A stretch of 64,000 nt of DNA from Cylindrotheca closterium (Eukaryota > Bacillariophyta > Bacillariophyceae > Bacillariales > Bacillariaceae). Position numbers and translations under genes: made by a program. Positions 48,450 through 58,894 of the stretch are shown piece by piece. Each line of letters starts with the position of its first letter. The first letter of the stretch is position 1. The DNA is taken from contig CAKOGP040002424.1 in NCBI GenBank assembly GCA_933822405.4, positions 503,559 to 567,558 on the forward strand, read 5' to 3'. The notes under the pieces were generated by a model. That model searched no databases. It was given only the letters and a program-made list of their open reading frames with translations, and was not told where the DNA came from.

Positions 48450-51400
48450 TCAGCTTTCAGCGTCTACGTTCGCAACACAGTCAGCATTGGACAAACCTTG
48501 GAATCGAGACGATTTCAATTGTGTTGCACTTACCTCCAAGGAAGCCCGCAATGCTGCAATTGATGGGGAAGAATTCACTGTCTCGACCATGTCACGCGAA
48601 AGTCGTTTCAACTGTTTCTTGAGCTTCGATGTTTCGGTTCCTTTGTTTCCGACTTCAAAACACAAATCCTTTGCCACAGTTCCTCGAAGGGATAGCTCAA
48701 TTTCTCTGGCCTGTTGCAACAAATGAATGAATGATTCAGTTGAAGTTCGGAATGGTGATGTCATTTTCTGGTACTTGTACTTACATCTTCAACGACGTCC
48801 ATGGGCCAACCACACGAATTTGCCATCTCGACACCATATTCAGCGCTAACCGAGCACGGACCAGTGGCAACTTTGTGAGTGTAGGTGATACTATTGGATG
48901 AGTCTGTGACAACCGATGCTGCGAGATGATGATTTTGCACTACTGGATAGATTTGGTCCAGGCGGCAAATCTGAGGATAATGCGATACGAAGAATGTCAT
49001 GGCTTTCTTGGCTATCAAGTACTCTGAGACTGCCCATGCAATGGCGATGCCATCCTCATTGCTAGTCGCACGACCCAATTCATCTAGGAGCACCAAAGAA
49101 CCACGACTTGCATTGTTACAGATGAAGGCCGTTTCCTTCATTTCCAACATGAATGAGGAAATGTTGTTCTCTGACCAAATGGCAAGGTTTTGAGATGCAT
49201 TTTCTCCAGCTACACGGTTGATCGAAACGTCAGATCATCACCTACCTTGGTCATCAGATGTCCCCATCCTAGCAAATATTCGATTTCGAATCTGAAGCGA
49301 CATTACGCAACCGTTAGTAGAGGTCCACCGAAAAACAAGACTGACACTCCAATCGCCTGACTCACCGGGATTGAAGCATATTCTGCAGGAACATAGCTTC
49401 CGCAGTGAGCAAGAAGGACAATAATTGCAATTTGTTTGAGATAGGTGCTCTTTCCACTTCCATTGATTCCAGAAATGACGGTAAATCGCTTCTTTCCAGT
49501 GGCATAGGTATCATTGGGGACAATTTCGGAAGCGGCATCGTCGGAGGCATTCGAGTCTATGGTCTCGATTCCAAATCGACCATTCCGAATAATAATACCA
49601 GAGGAATCTTTGGATTGCTCGTCCTCCTCTGTGGCTGAATCTTCTCTTTCGTTGGAGTCGTCATCATTGTGCAATACTGGACGGGACCAAGCCGACTGAC
49701 AAAGGGCGACTTTATCGGCAAAACTGTGGCAAAGATCCAGCAAGGCTATTGCATCCGACAAGGAAGCAAGAGCATCGTAATTGTCCCTTGCTACTTCCAA
49801 AACACCCTGGATTCGATCACGTGTCATGAGCAACAAATCGTTGACATTATCTTGACTTCGAGTATTCAAGCTCTGTACTTCTTCGGTGGTACAGTGAATG
49901 TATTTTCCGCGCATGGTTGGCTGGATAAAGACATCCGGCAAGGTTGACGCCACATCCGCAGGTATGGAAAGATAGTACCCCCGCAGAGTGGTATATTTGA
50001 CTGCCACATGAAATCCATGGACTTCTGCATATTCATCAGCCTTTTTGTAAATATCATCAACATTGGAAAGAAAGTTCTTTCGCAAAATGTCCATCATGCC
50101 ATCTTCGGATGACTTGAGTGCAAAACACTCTTGATGCTGCATTGCATTGGCGTTGCGACTGTAGGAAGTGCTGTCGGTAAAAACTTGGGCGATGGTATCA
50201 CAAACATGAGCTAGTTCGGGTTGCGAGAGTGCAAATGTAATGGCACGCAACAAATGGTGACGCTTGGGTGGAGCAGTGGATACTTCTCCTCCTCCAAGTC
50301 CAATGAGAAGACTGGATCTGCCAGTAATGGCCGAAACTCCTCCATTTTTCTCATCTTCCTCACCGGAAGGATGATCATTATTATCGAGTTCCTCCAAATG
50401 CTCTTGGAGCACTTGCGTGAGAAGAGGAATTGCCGTCAAGGTCGATTTGATGTACACCAGGGTCGCAATGCCTTTGCTGGCAAGCCGCGCATTGATGGTA
50501 GCATTCTTGTGTTTGCTTTTCGACGCCAAGTTTGGATTACGTGGTACCACTGCCACATTGGTGAGCATCTTGTCCACGGCCGGAAGGTTTTGCAGGTTTT
50601 CCAACACGGCATAGAAAAAGTCTTCGGACTGTAAAAAGGTATCCACCAGATCCAATCGAGCATGGATGGTATCCATCCGACTGGGTGGCGCCATGAGGTT
50701 GGTCCGCAACAGTCGACTGCCCACTGTCGTTTTGGTACAATCAATGGTGGAAATGAGAGAATCTCGCGCCTTTCCCGTCTTGGCATTCGTGAGTAACTCC
50801 AACTGTAGCAAGGAGGATCGATCAATGGCCATGCGATTCTTTCCTCCCGAGTTGACAATGATATCTAGACAATTTTTGGAAATTCCAACCCCAAGTGTGC
50901 GTTGGGTGTAGTGCAAGGCTGCGTAGGCAGACGACAAGAGAATGTATTCGTCCACCAATAGAGCATCGTAGGTTTCTTTGCGGGCGAGACGGCGGAGCAT
51001 TTCGGCTCCTTTGGTCTGATCAAAGCAGACTCTTGGAATGAATTTTACTACCGTAGTAGTAGTATTCTCGGAAGTTGCGGTGCCTTCTTGTGGTACTTGT
51101 TCTTGTTCTTGTGGTTGTCCTTCTCTAGCAGTCGCAGTAGAATACAATTCCACAATTTTGCGGGCCAATGGCGAATGCTTGCGTCCTTCGTTTAGCAATA
51201 TTTCATGCGGCTTGAGGATTTCCAAATAGGCCAAAGTTTCCGCATAGGTTTGTCCATTGCCTTGTTTGGTGACCTGCAAGGAGACTGGAGTTCCAGCATC
51301 CAACGAGGCCACGCAGGTTTCCCGGGCCAAGTTTTCTCCTATGGCGCAGATAATGTGAACGACTGGCTGCTGCTGCTGTTGTTGACTAGAAGCAATGCTG

Positions 51401-51795
51401 CGTCCAGCGGCAGAGGAAACAGTACTAGAACGTCGAATCCGACGACGATGACTGGCGGTCGATTGCGGTCGGTGGTGCGACGATGTGGTGGATCGCACCG
51501 AAGCGGAAGAAGAGTTTGGAAACTTGCGTCTTTGTCTACTGGTACTCTGTGCTCGAATGTTTTGACGATTTCCACCGTACAGGCCATAAGATTCTTCATC
51601 ATCTTGTGGCTGTTGACGGTGTTGGGACGACTGTTGGCTCAGATCTGTTGGATTCTTGGCAGCAGCAGCATTGGCATCAAATAAGTTGTTATTTTCAGCA
51701 TTGGCAGCCATTAGATGTTGGATGCACATATCACGACCTTGTGACGATTTTCCTTGTCTTGAAGACTTGTAATAGTTTGAGTCTTTCCCTTTCAT
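48450..51795 (-). CDS. MutS homologue, MSH4-like meiotic protein
   Basis: Four exons on the minus strand: 51795-49366, 49291-49246 (46 bp), 49209-48785 and 48710-48450; 1053 aa. All splice sites are GT-AG. The MutS lever/clamp region (YEALL-like TYDALLVDEYILLSSAYAAL, TTVGSRLLRTNLMAPPSRMDTIHARL) is most like MSH4. The ATPase has the P-loop GINGSGKST (about 777), Walker B VLLDELGRATSNEDG and FVSHYPQI. The N-terminal mismatch-recognition domain with its F-x-E motif is absent, as in MSH4/MSH5, which stabilise meiotic crossover intermediates. The first about 140 residues are Ser/Gln/Arg-rich. MSH5 is the alternative; MSH4 is favoured by the motifs around YILLSSA. Confidence 0.85.
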
Positions 51796-52365
51796 GACTC
51801 CTGTTGCTGCCAGAGTCTATATTCTATGGATGGAAGCCACTTTCAAGTTACTTGTTTGGTGTGTTGTTGTTCTTGGAAGAAAACATCTAAAACTCCGGGA
51901 TCAAACGAATCTTTTGAGTCGATGCATTCGACCATTCAGAATTCTTTGGGTTAGTTTTCGAATTCTTTACAGAAGCTTTTTTGCAATCGTTAAATGTTAT
52001 TTAATTTCTCCGATGTTTTGATTTCGTGGTGTTGGAAGAATCACTAAACGCGGATGAAACAAACCTTGATCTTCGAGTCGACGCATTCGACCAGTCGTCC
52101 AAGTTCTTTGGGTTTTCAAATTCTGTTTCTTTTTCTTCTATAAATGTTATTTCTCCGCAGTTTGATTTGGTATAAGTATAGAATAAACCGTAACCCAAAA
52201 TCAGTTTCAAAATATATCGGCCGAGCAGAAGCTTTGGTTGCGCGGAATGTTGAATGATAGAGGATAGCGCCCCGCCCATCCGAGTTTCCATTTGCGTTGA
52301 GAAGAAGTCCAAGATTTGAGATTCGCCTTGGGGGAAAAAACACGACAGTGCACCGTCATGATAAA
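51796..52365. other. Divergent spacer with a diverged tandem duplication
   Basis: 570 bp between the MSH4-like and histidine kinase starts. Two diverged copies of about 150 bp (51863-52025 and 52026-52170) share GAGTCGA[TC]GCATTCGACCA, TTCTTTGGGTT, AAATGTTATTT and a TTTCTCCG-x-x-GTTTGATTT end. Any promoter element inside would be duplicated. Confidence 0.7.
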
Positions 52366-54925
52366 ATGTACCTCAGCAAGAAACCAGAACAAAACACGAC
52401 AATGGTAGTTGCAACTGACTGCATAATAGAGGAACGAGTGAACGATCATCAACAACAGCATTCACGCAGTTGGATAGATTCCGTTGCTTCCCCCATTTCT
52501 TTATTAGACCGAAACCAGTGTGTGATTGGATGGAATCAGCAAGCTGTGGACATTACAAGGATTAATGGCCAAGAGATAATACGGCAACCTCTGAGACAGT
52601 TTCTACTACCAGAATCTTCTGTTGTATTCGAAAATGCCGTCAATGAAATAGAAAAGGGAGGTCGGCAGAATAAGTGTCTCCAGCTAGCCTTTTCCACCAA
52701 TCCAGAAGGGGATCGGTATCATGTCAAATTGGCAGCTAGATTGGACAATGGTGGTTCCTATTGTGGGCTTTTACTCTTTTTTGTCGATGCAATCATGACA
52801 TCAGAACTACCATCAAGTCCTGTTTCCATTATCAATGGCGTCAAGTCTCTAGACTCTTCTGAACGATCCCATTTTTCAATTGGTCCACCACAACAACAAC
52901 AACCACAAAACGGTATGGACCCAGCAGCAGCAATGGCCAAAGAATGTCGGACGGTACTCGAAACGGCCAATGCACCCATCTTTGGAATGGATTGTGACGG
53001 CAATATCAATGAATGGAATCTCAAGTGTGTCGACTTTTCGGGATATCAAAAGGACCAAGTGCTTGGGTGTTCCTTGGTCAATACCATTGTGGTCCCCTCC
53101 ATGAGATCGCCTGTACAACAAGTCCTAAATGATGCCTTGCAGGGAAATGGGACGTCCAGCTACAAGGTTGATTTTCAGACTTCTCGCAACGAAATTCGGC
53201 ATCTGTTACTCAATGCGAGTACCCGACGCAATGCCTCTGGGGACATTGTAGGAGTGGTCTGCGTGGCCCAGGACGTGACCGAAGCGGTGCATCGCGACCG
53301 GGCAGTGGGGGGCATGGCAGCGGAACTTAGGCAATTGATTGATACGGCCAATGCACCCATCTTTGGAATTGATACCGATGGCAATATCAATGAATGGAAC
53401 AAACGAACCGCTGAAATTACAGGGTATCCCAAAGAAGAAGCCTTTGATGAACCACTCGTGGAACGATTCATTGCGGCGGAAATGAAGGAAAAGGTAGAGG
53501 AAATTCTTTCCAACGCACTGCAAGGGAATGAAACCTCGGATTACGAACTCGAGTTTATATCCAAGTCGGGAGAGTCTGTCTTCTTGCTAGTCAATGCAAC
53601 GACGAGGCGGGATCCTGAAAATGCCATTGTGGGAGTCGTTGGAGTGGCGCAAGACGTGACCGAAGACAAAAAGCATCGCGAAGCGCTTCGACAGATGGAA
53701 TATCTACGAGCATCACAAGAAGCAAAGGTAGAGACAGAGAGAAATATGACGGCCTACTTTGCACATGAGCTTCGAAATCCATTGGGTGCCATTGACAGTG
53801 CATTGAATGCCTTGCCAAATGATCTATCCGAAGAAGCATCCTCACTAGTTTCGGGAATGCAACTGTGTACAGGTTTCATGTCTTCCATTATGAATAATCT
53901 GTTGGATGTCCGGAAAATGGAAGAAGGCAAAATGACTTTGATGAAAGCGCCTATCTCGCTAAAAAAGATTATCAGCAATGTCCACAAAATGTTGCTGCCC
54001 TCGGTCCGACCGGGGGTCGAATTCCTCAAGAAATCAGACACTCAGGGTAAAGATTGGATCATTGGCGATTCCCATCGTGTCCAACAAGTGATTACCAACG
54101 TGGTCACCAATGCCATCAAGTACACGGTGAATGGCTCCATCTGCTTGTCAGTTGGGTGGGAAGGGGATATGGTAAAATTTGAATGCGAAGATACTGGGCC
54201 AGGAATTCCCAAGAATCAACAAAGCAATTTATTTCAACGATTTGTGCAACGTGGCGGTGCTCCTGGTACTGGTTTGGGTCTAGCCATTGCAAAACACTTG
54301 GTGGACTTGAATGGAGGGTCAATTGAGTTTCACAGTGACCCGAGTGTCAGTGCGGGAACGACCTGCGTCATTTATATGAAGTTGCCAATTTGTGAGGAAC
54401 CAAAGAGCATTGTGGAGGAGTCTTCTAGCGTCATTGAAGAGCCATTGGCTATTTTGATTGTTGACGATATTAAAATGAATCGCATGATGCTGAAACGAAG
54501 AATAATGAAGGGTATTGCACCAAATGCCGTGATTAAAGAAGCGGCTACAGGGGAAGCAGCCTTGGAAATATGCGGCAATCGTTCCTTTGACGTCATTGTC
54601 GTGGACCAGTACATGGAGGAGGCAGTAAGTACAGTGGTGGATACGAAACTTGGCACATTGAATTTTATGTACTCATACAATTTGTATTCTATCCTTGATT
54701 ATCTTGCAGGGTGGTATTATGGTCGGAACAGATGCCGTCTTTGCAATGCGAAGAATGCGAATCGATGCGTGCATCATTGGATGTTCTGGTAACGATATGG
54801 GAACTCAGTTCTCGGAAGCCGGTGCTGATTTTAATTGGCAGAAACCAATTCCCAATAACACACAAATCATTCAGGATATCAGGAAGTCACTCAATGAAAA
54901 ACGACCCAACTTTTTGAAATATTAA
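52366..54925 (+). CDS. PAS-domain hybrid histidine kinase with receiver domain
   Basis: Two exons: 52366-54624 and 54710-54925, about 824 aa. Donor GTAAGT, acceptor TTGCAG. The order is PAS1 (about 30-130, weak), PAS2 and PAS3 (each beginning TANAPIFG and INEWN, ending VGV-x-x-VAQDVTE), HisKA with FAHELRNPLGAI (phospho-His about 466), HATPase (NVVTNAIKYT N-box, DTGPGIP, GTGLGLAI), then a receiver domain with LIVDDIKMNRMM, phospho-acceptor Asp in VVDQYM and conserved Lys in WQKPIP. It is a soluble hybrid kinase without membrane segments. PAS2 and PAS3 lack the LOV photoactive Cys motif, so a flavin light sensor is not supported. The start is uncertain: ATG at 52402 is also possible. The intron falls inside the receiver domain. 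Confidence 0.9.
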
Positions 54926-54999
54926 TGGCTGAACCACGATCAGTGCGACAATTGCTTTTCTTCCTGAAGTACGACCATCGTGGGAAATGAGAGAATTGA

Positions 55000-57900
55000 T
55001 CATACAGATGTTGAAAGCATCATCTGCAAATCATTGACTGCGTCAGATGACTCTAGGTGTGCGGCCTCGAGTGCCTGATGCAACGAAAACTTGTTGACTC
55101 TTGTGCCCGAGTGTAGCGAGTCCATTACAAAATGGATGCATTCCTCACGACAGTCGAGGGCAATGTAACTTCTCACGAGCTCGTCGATCAGCCTTGAATC
55201 GAGATGGTTCGTCAATTGCGCTTGGTAAATCACCAATTGCATCAACTCTTTCCATTCCTCAGCAGATGAAGGAATCCATCGATACTTTTCCAGATTGTCC
55301 TCAATCAACCCCCGCTTTGCGCTGTTGATGATTGTGCGAATAGTTTCATATCTTACATCTGCACCATTGGCCGTGCGCTCGTTTACCTCTTCGATGGCGA
55401 AATTAAGTTCGTCCAAATGGCAGGTGCTGGGGTCATTCCACCACATGAGAAGCCGTGCATACTTGAACCCAATCAGCCCTTTGATTTCCCAGTATCTCTC
55501 GCGCAACCATTTCTCGGAATTGGTCCCGTTGTATTGGGCAACATTCTGAATCATTTCCCTGAGGACAATAATTCTACTTTCTACTTCCGACGAGACTACC
55601 GCTTTCATGGCAATAGCGGATAATTCCTCTGAGTAACAACCTTCTTGCAATGCTGCTTTGTATAAATCCATTACTGCAGCCCATTGTTGCTCTTTTGCCA
55701 GATGGTCTGCAATAATGACGAACAAATCCGGATTCATTGCCTTATTGTCAAGCGCATGAAACACCTTGATTGCTGCATCTCCATCACCTTTTACCAGAAG
55801 GGCTGAGACACCGGCATTGCAACTATTTGCCCAGTCACCCACTTCAGATACGTCGTTGCGAAGAAGCGATTCGAAGACATTGTTTGAGTCAGCAGTATTA
55901 GTATTCCATCTTCTCGTACTCACAACTTCTGCCAGAAGAGGGTCTGATTGCATTGCAAAGGCATCGTCCAAGTCTACTGGTTTGGCAATTTTTTGCAACG
56001 AGGAAAACTCTTGCTTGGCACCTTTCATTTGCATTGCGACCCAATTAAACAATACGAATGAAAGATTTGATTGGCGAATATAGGTGCAAGCTTTCATCGC
56101 CTCCGCTAGGTTTGAACAGGTACTTTTCCACTGTTGTTGTGAATCACCAGCTCCTTGCTTCTCAGAAGATTTCGAATCTTCGATTAGTCGCTCAATTTCA
56201 AAGATCGCATGTATAGATGGGTTCCCAGTCTCGATTGTGCCATGTTTTGAATTCTCCAACAAGGCGTACTGATAAACGGAAAGGGCAGCATCGGATGTGA
56301 CTCTGGCATCGGTTGATCCCTGCATCCTTGTGTCTCTTTCGGCAGTTTCAAAGATGTCAATCGCAGTTTTGTATAGCCTCAATCCACAGAGTGAGGTCAT
56401 TGCAGCAACCACTAGATCATTATTAAACTCCGATTTGGAGAGATATGCTGTCATTTTCACTGAGAGGCTCCTTTCTTCCGTGCTTGCGGCAGCATTGCCT
56501 AGAGCGTTGTCAATCAATAGCAAACAAAATATTGATGTTCCAAAGTTTGAATCTGCATTACACGTTCTCATCACGGAAGCCAGCACTGGTCCCAACTTTG
56601 TGATCCAGCTTGGCTCGTCGGGAGACAGCTTTGTTTCCACCGAATAGCGTTCCTGGATTTCTTGTTTCGATCCATCTACAATCCAATTGGGTCTGCTGTG
56701 ATGCTCAAGAATATACAATAGCAAGCCGAGAGCCGTTTCCCAGTCTCTATCACGCTCACATGCTTCCGCGATGCCCTGCAACGCTTCGATGCTGATAGTT
56801 ACATCCTCGTCCAAGACCTCTTGAAAGAAATTTAAGGCCGTTTCGGAAGTTCCATTTTTGCCTTTCATAGCACGCATCGCTATATCTCGACACAACGGAT
56901 CGATTCTATCTCTGCCACCACCCCATTGCCATTCTCCACCTCCAATTATGCCAAGATCGTTCATACAGTGATCGAATGCTTCCAATGCAACGTCTGGTCG
57001 GTTACACATCAAGCAAGCTCGCATAACGGCTGAAACGATGGGCTGTCGACGGTGTCAGCAACGTCGTCGTGGAAAGCTATTCCACTCAAATTTGGAAACT
57101 TACTTGGCCAAACTGCTTAATATCGTCGCTGTCATACAGATAGTTGATAGCTGATTCCCACTCGCCTGCTTGACCTAGTGCCGTGCCTGCTGCCAATGTA
57201 TCTGTGTGCGTTTTTATCAATAAGAGCGAAGAATAGAATCGGAGTATTGCAGCTGTTTCAACTTACATTGTTTCGAATCACTTGGTGAGACCATAGTCAA
57301 CTTCATGACGGCATCAAAAACATGCTCAGCAGCAGGCAACCCTTCCTGTTGTGCCCAAAGTGCAATTGCAACCAATCCATGGGGAGTATCAAGGGACACA
57401 TTAATAGGATTATATCCTGCTTCAGGGTCGATTTGTCGAAGAAAGAGGTCTGTAGCTTCTTTGTATCTGCCTTCTCGATTCGCTGATATTATTGCAAACT
57501 CGTAGTGCCGGCTTCTAATGTCCAGATTCCACTTCTTCAACGTATCCAGAACTTGTCCGCTTTTGTCAAACGAGGATATTTCTGGAATATCAACTTGGCT
57601 GTAAGCGTATAATATGAATTCAAAAAATCTTGATAGCTCTTTGCCATGTTTTCCCAGTGGGTTCAATGAACCTTCGTCTACCTGAGAGACGATGTCACCA
57701 AGCACTCTCTCTACTCCATCATGACAACGTTTTTGATCTTCGATCTGATGTCCATCTGAAGAATCTAAGCTCTTTATCAGCTCTCCTACCGTATGTAGTG
57801 CCTGTTGGACACTTTTGACTTTTGTGTTGCGGATATTTCTAGCGTCATTTCCGATGTTCTTCTTCATTGACGAAACATGTCGTTTTCTATTTCCCCGGAA

Positions 57901-58026
57901 CTGGTGGGATTGTGTAGCTGAGAATTCATCACAGAGGAAGGACGAACACAATTTTCCAATCAAGACTCTTCGCTGAGCCCGTTTCACTAGGGATAAGGCC
58001 AATGCAATGCGGCTCGACTGAAACAT
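55000..58026 (-). CDS. PPR/TPR-like helical-repeat protein, probably organellar
   Basis: Three exons on the minus strand: 58026-57267, 57201-57104 and 57042-55000; 966 aa. All introns are GT-AG (donors GTAAGT). The start ATG at 58026 is immediately followed by an assembly gap. The N-terminus (MFQSSRIALALSLVKRAQRR) fits a mitochondrial presequence. The body is an alpha-alpha repeat protein: segments such as GLVAIALWAQQEGLPAAEHVFDAVMK, TALGQAGEWESAINYL, and AVMRACLMCNRPDVALEAFDHC have the spacing of pentatricopeptide repeats (hairpins near 35 residues), although sequences are diverged. PPR proteins bind organellar RNA for processing or translation. Repeats are too diverged to predict an RNA code. 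A TPR scaffold is an alternative. Confidence 0.7.
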
Positions 58027-58029
58027 ATC
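57903..58029. repeat. 127-bp segment duplicated across an assembly gap (left copy)
   Basis: Identical to 58040-58166. It contains the first codons of the PPR-like gene. See the gap entry; it is interpreted as an assembly artefact. Confidence 0.95.
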
Positions 58030-58039
58030 NNNNNNNNNN
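58030..58039. other. Assembly gap of 10 N between identical 127-bp segments
   Basis: The 127 bases before the gap recur exactly after it. Two contigs that overlap were probably placed side by side instead of merged, so the real genome most likely has one copy. Confidence 0.95.
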
Positions 58040-58166
58040 GGTGGGATTGTGTAGCTGAGAATTCATCACAGAGGAAGGACGAACACAATTTTCCAATCAA
58101 GACTCTTCGCTGAGCCCGTTTCACTAGGGATAAGGCCAATGCAATGCGGCTCGACTGAAACATATC
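58040..58166. repeat. 127-bp segment duplicated across an assembly gap (right copy)
   Basis: Exact copy of 57903-58029. It continues into unique upstream sequence of the PPR-like gene. Confidence 0.95.
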
Positions 58167-58525
58167 CCTTTCCTTGTTGAGTAGTAGTTCACTGGTAACA
58201 GATAAATGTGCCCTGAACCAGTTTACCTCATTCGTTATTCGTGACTAACACTGAGTCAGTGAGTCATGGTGGCTTGAGACCAACCAATGAAACCTTTGGA
58301 GCGGATGCAAAGCTTGTGACTTGGTGACATGATGATATAACGATTTCTTTTTTTAAAACCTATACTGGGAAGACAAGAGTCATAGCACTGGTGGGTTATT
58401 GTGTCAATAGTGTAGAGCAAACAGGTGCAGTACGTGAAAAGGCTGAGTGTGCAAAATCAATATTGCAATAAAATAAAAAATACATGATAGTTTGTATAGC
58501 AAAAATGATGATTTCGTACACCCAT
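58167..58525. other. Intergenic sequence upstream of PPR-like gene and tRNA-Ser
   Basis: No gene is seen. It should contain the PPR-like gene promoter (minus strand). Confidence 0.5.
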
Positions 58526-58607
58526 GACATCGTGGCCGAGTGGTTAAGGCGATGGATTGCTAATCCATTGTTCTTTGAACGCGAAAGTTCGAATCTTTCC
58601 GATGTCG
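58526..58607 (+). tRNA. tRNA-Ser(GCU)
   Basis: 82 nt. Acceptor stem GACATCG/CGATGTC, discriminator G73 as expected for serine, D arm GGCCGAGTGGTTAAGGC, anticodon arm ATGGA-TTGCTAA-TCCAT with anticodon GCT, a long variable arm (type II tRNA), and T arm GAAAG-TTCGAAT-CTTTC. No intron. A TTTT terminator starts two bases downstream. An identical gene lies inverted at 62018-62099. Confidence 0.95.
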
Positions 58608-58894
58608 TTTTGCTTTTTTTTGGTTTTGGAGTTTACACCAAACACGTACGCAGACGATACAACCATGTTCCTGCATAATACCCAGCTAGTACTGTAGGTA
58701 CCGGTAGCGGGGATAGCATTGGAAGTAAAATAAATAAAAGTCAACAGTCAAGTTCAATCGTTACAGAATTACACTTGCACCTCGTCGAATCTAGTAGAGT
58801 TACTCTTGGTAGAGTGACTCAGTCGATGGCCTACATTACATGTTCAAGAGTTCTTGGTTTGAGATTTCTACAAATTTTGAATGCCAATTTCTCG
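58608..58894. other. Spacer between tRNA-Ser and antiporter gene 3' end
   Basis: Contains the Pol III terminator and a TACTGTAGGTACCGGTA string at 58690. No gene is seen. Confidence 0.5.
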
